64,000 bases of DNA, taken from the NCBI RefSeq assembly GCF_004354085.1, contig NZ_SMSE01000002.1:434001-498000 (forward strand). The letters are read 5' to 3'. The notes below the pieces were generated by a model, which saw only the letters and a program-made list of their open reading frames with translations, was not told the DNA's origin and did no database searches. Below are positions 33,740 to 43,161 of this stretch, piece after piece; positions within the stretch are counted from its first letter, which is position 1; each line of letters begins with the position of its first letter. The translations under genes were made by a program, and so were the position numbers. This DNA comes from Seongchinamella unica (GTDB lineage: Bacteria > Pseudomonadota > Gammaproteobacteria > Pseudomonadales > Halieaceae).

Positions 33740-34907
33740 ACACCTCGCCGGCTGCTGCCAGCGCGGCACCGCGATTAAGGTCCACTCCCTGGGCGGCCAG
33801 CACGGCCTCCAGAGCGGTCAGGCAGGCCAGTACGTTGCGTTCGTTGCTGGCAAAGCCCATCAGGCCGATGCGCCAGGTTTTACCGGCCAGGGCGCCGAGC
33901 CCGGCGCCGATCTCCAGATTGAAATCATTGAGCAGGGTCGTGCGTACGCCGGCATCGTCCACGCCTTCCGGGATGTTGACTGCATTCAGTTGTGGCAGGC
34001 GGTAGGCCTCGGCCACCGCCATGGACAGGCCCATGGCTTCAAGACCGGCGACCAGGGCGCGATGATTGTGCAGGTGGCGGGCGAAAGCCGCCTCCAGTCC
34101 TTCTTCCTGCAGCATGACCAGTGACTCGTGAAGAGCGTAGAGGTCGTTCACCGGAGCGGTATGGTGGTAAGCTCGCTTGCTGCTGCCGCCCCAGTAGCCC
34201 ATCACCAGCTTCATATCCAGGAACCAGCTTTGCACCTTGTGCTCGCGGCCCTGGATGCGTTCCACGGCGGCTGGGCTGAAGGTGACGGGAGAGATGCCCG
34301 GCACGCAGGAGAGACACTTCTGTGTGCCCGAGTAAACCGCGTCAGCTCCCCATTCATCGACCTTGAGCTCAATGCCCCCGAGGGAGGTGACCGCGTCGAC
34401 AATCGACAGGGCGTTGTGCTCCCGGGCGAGGGCGCATAGGGCCTCCGCGTCCGAGCGCACGCCGGTGGACGTCTCGGCGTGAACGAAGGCCAGGAGAGAG
34501 GCATCGGGGTGATCGGCAAAGGCCTGGGCTACCTTGTCCAGGCTGACCGGGTGCCCCCACTCGTCCTGCACCATGATGGCGGTGGCACCACAGCGCTCGA
34601 CGTTTTCCTGCATCCGGCCGCCAAAGACGCCGTTCTGGCAGACGATGACCTTGTCGCCGGGGCTGACCAGATTGACAAAACAGGCCTCCATGCCCGCGGA
34701 ACCCGGAGCGGAAACCGGCAGGGTGAGTGCATTCTCGGTCTGGAACGCGTATTGCAACAGGCCCTTTATCTCGTCCATCAGCTGCACGAACAGGGGATCC
34801 AGGTGGCCGATCGTGGGGCGCGACAGGGCGCCCAGAACCCGGGCTGAAACGTCGGATGGCCCGGGGCCCATCAGGGTCCGGTGGGGTGGGAAAAAGCTGC
34901 TGGTCAT
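33726..34907 (-). CDS. Alanine/serine-glyoxylate aminotransferase family protein
   Basis: 393 residues; the ATG with GGAAG upstream is chosen over a longer frame. Class V aminotransferase features: PGPSDVSARVL near the start, SAPGSAGMEACFVNL (about 70), a conserved ETSTGV, DAVTSLGG and the PLP lysine in SGTQKCLS (about 196). The enzyme transfers an amino group from alanine, serine or aspartate to glyoxylate; substrate specificity cannot be told. It overlaps the end of the YdjM-like gene by 14 bases (tail to tail). Confidence 0.9.
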   Translation of the reverse strand: MTSSFFPPHRTLMGPGPSDVSARVLGALSRPTIGHLDPLFVQLMDEIKGLLQYAFQTENALTLPVSAPGSAGMEACFVNLVSPGDKVIVCQNGVFGGRMQENVERCGATAIMVQDEWGHPVSLDKVAQAFADHPDASLLAFVHAETSTGVRSDAEALCALAREHNALSIVDAVTSLGGIELKVDEWGADAVYSGTQKCLSCVPGISPVTFSPAAVERIQGREHKVQSWFLDMKLVMGYWGGSSKRAYHHTAPVNDLYALHESLVMLQEEGLEAAFARHLHNHRALVAGLEAMGLSMAVAEAYRLPQLNAVNIPEGVDDAGVRTTLLNDFNLEIGAGLGALAGKTWRIGLMGFASNERNVLACLTALEAVLAAQGVDLNRGAALAAAGEVFSGR

Positions 34908-35104
34908 GGTCTTGCTTCCAGTGGATACGTACGAGGACGCAACCCTAGCAGGTTTCACGCTGCAGCTTAAGTCACGGGGAGAAATAGCGCCCATTGACCC
35001 GGCCTATGGGCAGGGGCGGGAAAGGCGGCCTGACACGGTTGAGCAGCGGCTGAATCCGTGGTTCACTTGCTCCCCCCGAATCATAATTTTAAGAGGATCG
35101 AGCC

Positions 35105-36637
35105 TTGAACAGACCAGGTATAGAACCCAATTTCGCTGGCGTCATGCTGCGCCGCGCTGAACTCAACCCGGAGCGCAAGGCCCTCGTATTCGAGGGGCAG
35201 GAGCTGCGCTACCGGGAATTTGCTGACCGGGTGCGACGCCAGGCACAAATGCTGCGTGACAAGGGGGTTTGCATCGGAGACAGGGTGGGTTACCTCGGCT
35301 TCAACCACCCGGCGCTGCTGGAAACCCTGTTTGCCGCGCAGACCCTGGGCGCTATTTTTGTACCGCTGAACTTTCGCCTGACCGCTGAAGAGCTGACGTT
35401 CATTATCAACGACGCCGGTATCCACAGCCTTGTCGTCGATGACGCTCTGCGACCGGTGATTGAACCGGCGCGTGACAATCTCTGCTGCCGCCACCTGTTC
35501 AGCTCGGAAAGTGAGGCCGAGGGCTGGCTGCATCTGGACAGCGAGCGCGCGGCGGCAGAGCCCATTGCCGGTGCCGTGTCCGTAGACCAGCATGACCTTG
35601 CCGTCATCATGTATACCTCGGGCACTACTGGTCTGCCCAAGGGGGCCATGCTCACCCACGGTAATCTGCTGTGGAACAACATCAATGCCAGCATGGCCTT
35701 CGGCGGTACCCGCGAGGACGTGGTTTTGACCGCGGCACCGCTGTTCCACATTGGCGGTCTCAATGTCATGACCCTGCATGCCTTCCATCTGGGGGCCTCA
35801 GTGGTTCTGATGCGTAACTTCGAGCCGGCCGAGGTGCTGGAGAATTTCGAGAAGTACAGCGTGACCCATATGTTCGGCGCGCCGGCCATGTTCCTGTTTG
35901 TGTCCCAGCAACCGAAGTTTGCCGAGACCGACCTGAGTTCGATCCAGACCCTGATTTGCGGGGCGGCGCCTGTTCCCGAGTCGCTGATCGAATTGTGGGG
36001 TGCTCGCGGCGTCTCTTTCTGCCAGGGTTATGGACTGACCGAGACCGCGCCGTTTTCCGCCTTCCTGACGCCGGAATGGGCAGTGAGCAAACTGGGCTCC
36101 GCAGGCCAGGCCCCGATTTTCAGCGATACCCGAATCGTCGATTCTGAAAACCAGCCGTTGCCTCCGGGTGAGCGCGGTGAAATCTGCCTGCGTGGTCCCA
36201 ACATCATGAAGGGGTACTGGAATCGTCCAGACGCCACTGCCGATGCGATTGACCGCGAGGGCTGGTTCCACTCCGGTGATATCGGCTACCTGGATGAGGA
36301 CGGTTTCCTGTTTATCTGTGACCGGCTGAAAGACATGGTGATTTCGGGGGGTGAAAACGTTTACCCCGCGGAGGTGGAAGGCGTGCTCTACAAACACGAC
36401 GCCATCTCGGAAGTGGCGGTGATTGGCACCCCCGACGAGAAGTGGGGGGAGGCGGTGACTGCCGTGGTAGCGCTCCATGAGGGACAGACCCTGACCCTGG
36501 AAGAGCTGCGCGAATTTGCCCAACCACACCTGGCCCGCTACAAGCTGCCCCTGCGCCTGGAAATCGTCGACGCGCTGCCGAGGAATCCTGCGGGCAAGGT
36601 GCTGAAGTTTGTGCTCAAGGAGCAAATCGTCGGCTGA
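35105..36637 (+). CDS. Acyl-CoA synthetase (AMP-forming)
   Basis: 510 residues from a TTG with AAGAGG upstream. Adenylation motifs are all present: YTSGTTGLPKG (P-loop, near 170), GYGLTE near 308 (A5), the HSGDIGYLDEDGFLFICDR region (A7/A8), and the catalytic C-terminal lysine in NPAGKVLKF near 499. It activates a carboxylic acid as its CoA thioester, via an acyl-AMP. Chain length or ring type of the substrate is not decidable, but the neighbouring LLM, MDR and thioesterase genes suggest lipid/steroid-type catabolism. It is divergent from the aminotransferase gene. Confidence 0.92.
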   Translation: MNRPGIEPNFAGVMLRRAELNPERKALVFEGQELRYREFADRVRRQAQMLRDKGVCIGDRVGYLGFNHPALLETLFAAQTLGAIFVPLNFRLTAEELTFIINDAGIHSLVVDDALRPVIEPARDNLCCRHLFSSESEAEGWLHLDSERAAAEPIAGAVSVDQHDLAVIMYTSGTTGLPKGAMLTHGNLLWNNINASMAFGGTREDVVLTAAPLFHIGGLNVMTLHAFHLGASVVLMRNFEPAEVLENFEKYSVTHMFGAPAMFLFVSQQPKFAETDLSSIQTLICGAAPVPESLIELWGARGVSFCQGYGLTETAPFSAFLTPEWAVSKLGSAGQAPIFSDTRIVDSENQPLPPGERGEICLRGPNIMKGYWNRPDATADAIDREGWFHSGDIGYLDEDGFLFICDRLKDMVISGGENVYPAEVEGVLYKHDAISEVAVIGTPDEKWGEAVTAVVALHEGQTLTLEELREFAQPHLARYKLPLRLEIVDALPRNPAGKVLKFVLKEQIVG

Positions 36638-36645
36638 AGGGAAAT

Positions 36646-36664
36646 GCGGGAGCCTGGCTCCCGC
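36646..36664. terminator. Bidirectional terminator hairpin
   Basis: GCGGGAGC and GCTCCCGC form an 8-bp stem with a 3-base loop between convergent stops of the synthetase and ppdK. No T-tract is seen. Confidence 0.55.
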
Positions 36665-36670
36665 GACGGT

Positions 36671-39277
36671 TCAGTCCTCCTCGGACGCCTCCACGTGGGC
36701 CTGGGCGGCGGCCATGCGGGCGATCGGCACCCGGTACGGACTGCATGACACGTAGTCCAGTCCGAGGTTGTGGCAGAAACGAATCGACCGCGGGTCACCG
36801 CCGTGTTCGCCGCAAATGCCGTACTTGATGCCTTTCTTCACCCTGCGGCTTTCCTGCACGGCCATCTCCATCAAGCGCCCGACCGCACGCTGGTCCAGAC
36901 TGACAAACGGGTCTGAGTCGACGATTTTCTTCTCGATGTAGCTGGGAATGAACTTGCCCACATCATCGCGGGAGAAACCGTAAGTCATCTGGGTGAGATC
37001 GTTGGTCCCGAAGCTCATGAACTCCACTTCCGGCGCCAGACGATCGGCGCCCAGCGTGGCACGCGGGGTTTCCATCATCGTGCCTACCTTGTAGGGCACT
37101 GAAACCTGCCGCTCGCGCAACACTTCCTGTACACCGCGGTCGATGATTTCGGTGATCAGGCGAATCTCACGCACGTTCACCACCAGTGGAATCATGATTT
37201 CAGGCATGGGCTTAATCCCCTGTTCCACTGCGTCCACAGCAGCGGTCATGATCGCCTTGACCTGCATTTCGGTGATCTCGGGATAAACGATGGAGAGGCG
37301 ACAACCGCGAAAGCCGAGCATGGGATTGACCTCGGACAGACCCTCGGTAATTTCGCGGATTTTTTCCAGCGGTTTGCCCACAGCGTCAGCCAGCGCCTGC
37401 ATCTCATGCTCTTCATGAGGCAGGAACTCGTGCAGGGGCGGGTCAAGCAGGCGTATCGTCACCGGCAACCCGTCCATCGCCCTGAACAGCTCCAGCATGT
37501 CCTGGCGCTGGAACTCGAGCAGTTCATCGAGGTATTGCTGTCGCTCCTCTTTTGACTCCGAGAGAATCATTGCGCGCATTTTCTCGATGCGCGTGGCCTC
37601 GAAAAACATATGCTCGGTGCGGCAAAGGCCGATGCCTTCGGCGCCCAGTTCCCTGGCCTTGGCGGCATCCTCCGGCGTTTCTGCATTGGCGCGCACCTTG
37701 AGCCGACGGTGCTTGTCGGCCCAGCTCAGCAGAGTCTGGAAGTCGTCGGAGGAACTGGCCTCGATTTTCGGAATGTCACCGAGCATTACCTCCCCGGAGG
37801 TGCCGTCCAGGGTGATGGTGTCACCGCGCTTGAGGACGACGCCGTCGTCAGTGTGCGCGCTGCCATCGGCGTAGTTGATACTCAAGGTGCCACACCCGGT
37901 AATGGCGCAGACACCCATCCCCCGGGCCACTACCGCCGCGTGGGAGGTCATGCCACCCAGTTCGGTGAGGATCCCGGCGGCAACTTTCATGCCGTGAATA
38001 TCCTCGGGGGTGGTCTCCCGGCGAACCAGGATGACAGAGCGCCCCTGGCTGGCGACTTCCTCGGCCTCCTCGGCGGAGAATACGATCTCCCCGGTGGCGC
38101 CACCGGGGCTGGCCGGCAGGCCGGTGGCGACGATGTCTGTTTTCGCCTGTGGATCTACCGTCGGGTGCAGAAATGCCTCGACATGTTCCGGAGAGACCCG
38201 CATCAGCGCCTCTTTCTCGTTGATCAGACCCTCGCCAACCATGTCCACGGCAATTTTGACCGCGGCCCGGCCGGTGCGCTTGCCACTGCGGGTTTGCAGC
38301 ATGTAGAAGCGCCCTTCCTGGACAGTAAATTCCAGGTCCTGCATATCGCGATAATGCTTCTCCAGCAGCGCCTGGGTTTTGTATAACTCCTCGTAGACGT
38401 CCGGCTGTCGCTCCTTCAGGGCGTCCACCGGCAGCGGGGTGCGAATGCCGGCGACCACGTCTTCGCCGGCCGCGTTGAACAGGAATTCGCCAAAGAACAT
38501 TTTCTCGCCGGTTGACGGATTGCGGGTGAAAGCCACACCCGAGCCCGAGTCGTCGCCAAAGTTGCCAAACACCATCGCCTGCACATTCACGGCAGTGCCG
38601 AGGGTGTCGGCGATATTGTTCATTTCGCGATAGATGATGGCCCGGGGGGTATGCCAGGACTGGAATACGGCTTCCACCGCCATTTTCAGCTGTTGGAAAG
38701 GATCTTCGGGGAAGTCGACCAGGGTTTTGTAGATGGAGATAACTTCCTGCCAGTCTTCCGCGGACATGTCGACATCGAAGGTTTTGCCGTGGGCTTGCTT
38801 GTATTTTTCAATTTCGTGCTCGAACTTTTCCCCCGGCACACCCATGACCACATCGGCGAACATGGAAATAAAACGGCGGTAACTGTCGTAGGCAAACCGG
38901 GGGTTATTGGTTTTGACGGCGAGGCCGGCGGCAATCTCATCGTTGAGGCCAAGGTTGAGAATGGTGTTCATCATGCCGGGCATCGATACCGGTGCTCCGG
39001 ATCTCACTGAGAACAGCAGGGGGTTTTCCGGATCGCCAAAGCGAGCCCCCATTTTTTTCTCGACCAGGTCCAGGGCTACGCGATACTCCTGCTCCAGCAG
39101 GGAAGGTAGTTTGTTCCCGGCCTGAAAATACTCCCGGCAGGTCGCGGTGGTGATGACGAAGCCAAAGGGAACAGGCAGGCCCATGGATGTCATTTCGCAG
39201 AGGTTGGCGCCTTTGCCCCCCAGTAACTCGCGGTCGTCCTTGTTGCCCTCGCTGAAGAGGTAGACTCGTTTGGCCAT
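36671..39277 (-). CDS. ppdK: Pyruvate, phosphate dikinase
   Basis: 868 residues, close to the usual length of bacterial PPDK. The ATP-grasp N-terminal domain starts with LLGGKGANLCEMTSMGLPVP. The swivelling phosphohistidine domain holds GGMTSHAAVVARGMG (catalytic His near 452). The C-terminal PEP barrel has DPPLHEFLP and the catalytic Cys in GICGEHGGDP near 820. It interconverts pyruvate+ATP+Pi and PEP+AMP+PPi, serving gluconeogenesis or pyrophosphate recycling in the cytoplasm. No PPDK regulatory protein (PDRP) gene lies beside it. Confidence 0.96.
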   Translation of the reverse strand: MAKRVYLFSEGNKDDRELLGGKGANLCEMTSMGLPVPFGFVITTATCREYFQAGNKLPSLLEQEYRVALDLVEKKMGARFGDPENPLLFSVRSGAPVSMPGMMNTILNLGLNDEIAAGLAVKTNNPRFAYDSYRRFISMFADVVMGVPGEKFEHEIEKYKQAHGKTFDVDMSAEDWQEVISIYKTLVDFPEDPFQQLKMAVEAVFQSWHTPRAIIYREMNNIADTLGTAVNVQAMVFGNFGDDSGSGVAFTRNPSTGEKMFFGEFLFNAAGEDVVAGIRTPLPVDALKERQPDVYEELYKTQALLEKHYRDMQDLEFTVQEGRFYMLQTRSGKRTGRAAVKIAVDMVGEGLINEKEALMRVSPEHVEAFLHPTVDPQAKTDIVATGLPASPGGATGEIVFSAEEAEEVASQGRSVILVRRETTPEDIHGMKVAAGILTELGGMTSHAAVVARGMGVCAITGCGTLSINYADGSAHTDDGVVLKRGDTITLDGTSGEVMLGDIPKIEASSSDDFQTLLSWADKHRRLKVRANAETPEDAAKARELGAEGIGLCRTEHMFFEATRIEKMRAMILSESKEERQQYLDELLEFQRQDMLELFRAMDGLPVTIRLLDPPLHEFLPHEEHEMQALADAVGKPLEKIREITEGLSEVNPMLGFRGCRLSIVYPEITEMQVKAIMTAAVDAVEQGIKPMPEIMIPLVVNVREIRLITEIIDRGVQEVLRERQVSVPYKVGTMMETPRATLGADRLAPEVEFMSFGTNDLTQMTYGFSRDDVGKFIPSYIEKKIVDSDPFVSLDQRAVGRLMEMAVQESRRVKKGIKYGICGEHGGDPRSIRFCHNLGLDYVSCSPYRVPIARMAAAQAHVEASEED

Positions 39278-39370
39278 AGTGTGTGTCTCGCGGTGGTTAT
39301 GCTAACGGGTATTTTTAGTCGCGCAGTATACGTCAACTGCGCTCTGGGCACAGGTGGAATTGGCGCGCTG

Positions 39371-40255
39371 TTATAACCGGGCCAATATATCCAGCAGCCC
39401 TTCGATCTCTACCAACTCTGCCGTCGCCGGCACCATGAATAGTTCCTCGCAACCCGCGGCCCTGGCATTCTCCAGTGCCTCCAGTATGGCGTCGGGTGAA
39501 CTTCGGTGAACGGACTCCGCCATCATGGTGGCAATCTCGGGGCCGGCGATGGCAAGGTATTCGTACACATAGTCGTAGAGTTTTCGCTGGCCATCATCAG
39601 CCAGCGTGTACCAGAAACCGCCCATACGGTAGGGCGCCTGTTCGCGGCCGGCGCGCTCCCAGGCCGCCTCAGCCATGGCGAAAGTCCGCTGTAGTTCGTC
39701 GGCCTCGCCGTTGCCGGACCAGGCGTAGAGGCCATCTGCCCAGCGGGCGCAGCGTTCTATGCTTTTTGGGCCCATGGCTCCAGCGAGCAACAGGGGCGGT
39801 TTCTCCCAGGTGGGGGAGGGGCCGATCGGGCCGCTGCCGGCAATAACTTCTTCGCCTGACCATACCTGCCTGAGCTGTTCCACCTGCCGGTCCATGCGCC
39901 CATAGCGTCCGTTGAAGCTGGCATCCACCGCCTGGTAATCCTTGTCCCGGCCACCGTATCCAAGGGCGATCTTGTTTACCCGGCCCGCCGAGAGAATGTC
40001 CAGCGTCGCCACCTCCTTGGCTACCCGGGTGGCGCTGTGCATCGGCAGTACGTAAAGAGTGGGCGTGATTTCAACCCGCTCGGTGGCCATTGCCGCCGCC
40101 GACAGCAGCACGCGCATATCGTAGGTCGGTCCATGCACCCGCTCGCCACAGGACAGGGCGTGGAAAGGCCCCTGGTCGATGGCGCGAAACCAGTCCAGAT
40201 AATCATCCCGCGAGAGGCCCGCTTTCATGTAGGGCAGGCAAATACCGATTTTCAT
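39371..40255 (-). CDS. LLM-class flavin-dependent oxidoreductase
   Basis: 294 residues with AAGGAAG before the ATG. The MKIGICLPYMKAGLSRDDYL start, ATLDILSAGRVNKIALGYGG and PLLLAGAMGPKSIERCARWA segments identify a luciferase-like monooxygenase-fold enzyme. Members reduce or oxidise using FMN or F420. It is the left half of a divergent pair: 63 bases separate it from another LLM gene, a spacer that must contain both promoters. The close pairing suggests two steps of the same pathway. The cofactor and substrate are unknown. Confidence 0.88.
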   Translation of the reverse strand: MKIGICLPYMKAGLSRDDYLDWFRAIDQGPFHALSCGERVHGPTYDMRVLLSAAAMATERVEITPTLYVLPMHSATRVAKEVATLDILSAGRVNKIALGYGGRDKDYQAVDASFNGRYGRMDRQVEQLRQVWSGEEVIAGSGPIGPSPTWEKPPLLLAGAMGPKSIERCARWADGLYAWSGNGEADELQRTFAMAEAAWERAGREQAPYRMGGFWYTLADDGQRKLYDYVYEYLAIAGPEIATMMAESVHRSSPDAILEALENARAAGCEELFMVPATAELVEIEGLLDILARL

Positions 40256-40318
40256 TATGCAGCTTCCTTTTTTGGCACGTATTCTGAGGTGACGAGCTTA
40301 TCAGGACAGGAAGCGCAA

Positions 40319-41326
40319 ATGAAAATCGACGGACCGTTTTATGCCCAGCTGGGTGAAGCCTCGGTGGAGGCCAGGCGGCTGCAGGACATCGGTTACGACG
40401 GCATATACAGCCTGGAAGGGAGCTGGGATCCGTTCTATCCACTGGTCCTGGCCGCCGAGCACGCCCCCGGCCTGGACCTGGCCACAGGTATTGCTGTTGC
40501 CTTTCCTCGCAACCCGATGCATCTGGCCTACCAGGCCTGGGACCTGCAAAAATTCTCATCGGGACACTTCTATCTCGGGCTGGGTTCACAGGTCAAGGCT
40601 CATATCGAAAAGCGCTTTGGCGTTGACTTTGATCCACCAGCGGCCCGCATGCGGGAGTATCTCCAGGCCCTCAAGGCGATTTTTGAGTGCTGGCAGAACG
40701 GGACCCCGCTGGACTTTCGGGGCAGGTTTTACCGACATACCCTGATGACGCCGATGTTTAATCCCGGGCCCAATCCCCACGGCATCCCTCCGGTGTTCCT
40801 GGGTGCGCTGGGTCCAAAGATGACGGAAGTGGCGGGGGAGGTGGCCGATGGCCTGATCGTGCACCCGTTTAACAGTATGCCGTTTCTGGAAAACAGGGCG
40901 CTGCCGGCGGTGCAGCGGGGGCTGGAAAAGGGCGGCCGCAGCCGCGAGGATTTTATTCTGCAGATCAATGCCATTGTGATCACCGGCGAAGATGACGAGG
41001 CCATGGAGGCCGCCACTCGCAGCGTCAGGGGCCTGCTTGGCTTTTACGCCTCCACGCCAGCCTATCGCCCACCCATGGAGGCGGTCGGTTATGGTGACCT
41101 CCAGCCGGAACTGAACAGGCTGTCCAAGGAGGGCCGCTGGGAGGCGCTGTCGGAATACATCGACGAGGACTTCCTGGAAGCCTTCACCACCCGGGGCAAA
41201 CCAGCGGAGATCGCCGCCAGGCTGAAGGCGAGATACGGGGAATACGCCGACCGGCTGGCAATTTACGCACCCTATGCCGCGCCCGATGGTATGTGGAGGT
41301 CGATTGTCACCGAACTGAAGAATTAG
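40319..41326 (+). CDS. LLM-class flavin-dependent oxidoreductase
   Basis: 335 residues, start at the ATG after CAGGA (a much longer in-frame extension is rejected because it runs antisense through the divergent LLM gene). The sequence begins MKIDGPFYAQLGEASVEARR, with FYLGLGSQVKAHIEKRFGV and GIPPVFLGALGPKMTEVAGE, typical of the TIGR03617-type "F420-dependent" LLM subfamily of actinobacteria and marine gammaproteobacteria. It is the right half of the divergent pair. Actual use of F420 is not shown. Confidence 0.88.
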   Translation: MKIDGPFYAQLGEASVEARRLQDIGYDGIYSLEGSWDPFYPLVLAAEHAPGLDLATGIAVAFPRNPMHLAYQAWDLQKFSSGHFYLGLGSQVKAHIEKRFGVDFDPPAARMREYLQALKAIFECWQNGTPLDFRGRFYRHTLMTPMFNPGPNPHGIPPVFLGALGPKMTEVAGEVADGLIVHPFNSMPFLENRALPAVQRGLEKGGRSREDFILQINAIVITGEDDEAMEAATRSVRGLLGFYASTPAYRPPMEAVGYGDLQPELNRLSKEGRWEALSEYIDEDFLEAFTTRGKPAEIAARLKARYGEYADRLAIYAPYAAPDGMWRSIVTELKN

Positions 41327-41387
41327 GGTGTAAAGATAGGTGAATGCATACGGATTGGGCGCTTGTTCGGTTAAACTGTAGCCCTCT

Positions 41388-42086
41388 ATGCGTTCTCATA
41401 CTTCATACCTGTTGCGCCCCGGCGCGCTGCTCTGCGCGCTGGTGCTGTCTGCTTGTGGGTCCGCTCCCGATTCCCGGCCGGCGGGGCAAACCGCCGCGGC
41501 GGTGGATTTTTCCGGTGCCTGGGAGGTCGACTACAGCGAAAGTGAAAATATTCGTGATTCGTTCGACGTGCTGCTGCGGGAACTGCAGCGGCAGGCGGAG
41601 CGCCAGAACCGTAATATGCAGCAGGGGGGCGGCACGCTCTCGGTGGGCGCCAATAGCGGTAGCAGTCTGTACGCACTGGCGCGCATGGCGGAAATTGTCA
41701 CCGAACCGCAACTGCTGGACATCTCCCAGAGCGATACCGACATTACCATCAAGCGCGAGGGTAGCTTTGCCCTGTACTGCGAATTTTTCCCCGGCAGGTT
41801 GCACCGGATAGCATCGCCCCTCGGCAACGAAGTGTGCGGCTGGGACAGCCACCAGCTGTTGTTCAATATCTCCCTGCCCGGGGGCCTGTCCATCTACCAC
41901 CGACTGACCCTGGGGCCGCAGGGTGAACGCCTGCAGATTGCAACCACCCTGCGCTCGGACCAGGTGTCCTGGCCCTTCACGGTTGACCGTGTCTACCGCC
42001 GCTACGACCCTGCCAGTTCGGGCATACGGTGTAAACAGACCCTGACCCGGGGCCGGGTCTGTACCACGGAGCGACCGGCACCATGA
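41388..42086 (+). CDS. Hypothetical lipoprotein
   Basis: 232 residues with a lipoprotein signal (lipobox LSAC, Cys 23). The mature part starts with FSGAWEVDYSESENIRDSF, then a Gln/Arg-rich helical stretch (about 58-78), a Gly-rich loop (QQGGGTLSVG), and a beta-rich C-terminal half with four Cys that could form disulphides. The early FSGAWEVDYSESE reminds of lipocalin-like or "Sbal" family domains, but I cannot assign it. Its stop overlaps the next start (ATGA), so the two proteins are made together. Confidence 0.75.
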   Translation: MRSHTSYLLRPGALLCALVLSACGSAPDSRPAGQTAAAVDFSGAWEVDYSESENIRDSFDVLLRELQRQAERQNRNMQQGGGTLSVGANSGSSLYALARMAEIVTEPQLLDISQSDTDITIKREGSFALYCEFFPGRLHRIASPLGNEVCGWDSHQLLFNISLPGGLSIYHRLTLGPQGERLQIATTLRSDQVSWPFTVDRVYRRYDPASSGIRCKQTLTRGRVCTTERPAP

Positions 42087-43147
42087 GGTCGCTGCTGCTG
42101 TTACTGCTGTTATGCCTGGCCCTGCCGGCAACGGCCGCCGGGCCGCGCCTGCTCGATGTCGGCCTGGCTATCTTCGACCCCGGTATTCCCGAGGATGAAT
42201 CCACCCACAGCGCACTGGAAATCTTCCCCCGCATTCGCCATGCCGAGGCAAAATACCTGCCGGTAACCCTGCGCCGTGAATTGGTCGACAGTGATCTATG
42301 GGGGGTGGTGCGAGTGATGCCTGAACTGGGGGTCTTGCCGGACGTCACCGTCCAGGGGCGCATAATCGAGTCCAATGGTCGCCAGCAGCGGATTCACGTG
42401 CTCGTCAGCGATGCCACGGGCCGTCGCTGGCTGGACCGGGAGTATACAGCGGTTTCATCGGAGGCTTCCCTGCAGGTGGGTGAACCCTATCGCCAGCTCT
42501 ATGCCCAGGTGGCAGCGGACATGCTCAGCTACCGGCGTGGCCTCAATGAACGCCAGCTGCGGGAGATTCAGGGCGTCTCGTTGATGCGCTACGCCCAGAG
42601 CCTGTCCCCGGATGCCTTCGCCGGTTATCTCGGTCGTGACGAGGACGGGTACCAGCGCTTGCAGCGGCTGCCCGCGCAGGGCGACCCGATGATGGCCAGG
42701 GTGGAGCGAATTCGCAATCAGGAATACCTGTTTATCGACAACGTGGATGAGCAGTTCGGCGAATTGCATGATGAGATGGCCACAACCTACGCGCTCTGGC
42801 TGCAATACGACCGGGAACAAAAGCTGTTCCGCCAGGATTATGAACAACGCGCGGCGAACCGGGAAAAGCAGGGGCCCGAGGGCAGTTTCGCCGCCATGCA
42901 GCAGAGCTATTTTGCCTACCGCAATTTTCGCATTCAGGAGCAGGATCTCGATGAACTGGCGCTGGGCTTTAACAACGAAGTGGCGCCAACCATTGTGGAG
43001 ACCAGCGGCCGGGTGTTTCGCCTCACCGGCACCCTTGAAAGCCAGTATACTGAGTGGCGGCAGATTCTCAGGCAGATATTTGCCATAGAGACCGGCCTGC
43101 CAACCGTTGACGGCCAGGGCAGTAATTTCTCCGCTCCGCTACAATAG
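42083..43147 (+). CDS. Hypothetical exported protein
   Basis: 354 residues with a signal peptide (about 1-18, Leu-rich). The N-terminal half (VGLAIFDPGIPEDES, LWGVVRVMPE, DVTVQGRIIES) has alternating strands that might be a CsgG/LpoB-like fold; the C-terminal half is helical and rich in Arg, Gln and Tyr. No catalytic motif was recognised. It starts inside the lipoprotein stop, forming a coupled pair, and precedes the HTH-rlmKL genes by 14 bases. An envelope-located function is likely from the signal peptide; any more is speculation. Confidence 0.75.
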   Translation: MRSLLLLLLLCLALPATAAGPRLLDVGLAIFDPGIPEDESTHSALEIFPRIRHAEAKYLPVTLRRELVDSDLWGVVRVMPELGVLPDVTVQGRIIESNGRQQRIHVLVSDATGRRWLDREYTAVSSEASLQVGEPYRQLYAQVAADMLSYRRGLNERQLREIQGVSLMRYAQSLSPDAFAGYLGRDEDGYQRLQRLPAQGDPMMARVERIRNQEYLFIDNVDEQFGELHDEMATTYALWLQYDREQKLFRQDYEQRAANREKQGPEGSFAAMQQSYFAYRNFRIQEQDLDELALGFNNEVAPTIVETSGRVFRLTGTLESQYTEWRQILRQIFAIETGLPTVDGQGSNFSAPLQ

Positions 43148-43161
43148 GCTATCCTTAAGAC

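Noticed and set aside
40037-40318. N-terminal extension of the plus-strand LLM gene
   Set aside because: Antisense through the divergent LLM gene; ATG at 40319 has CAGGA and fits the family start.
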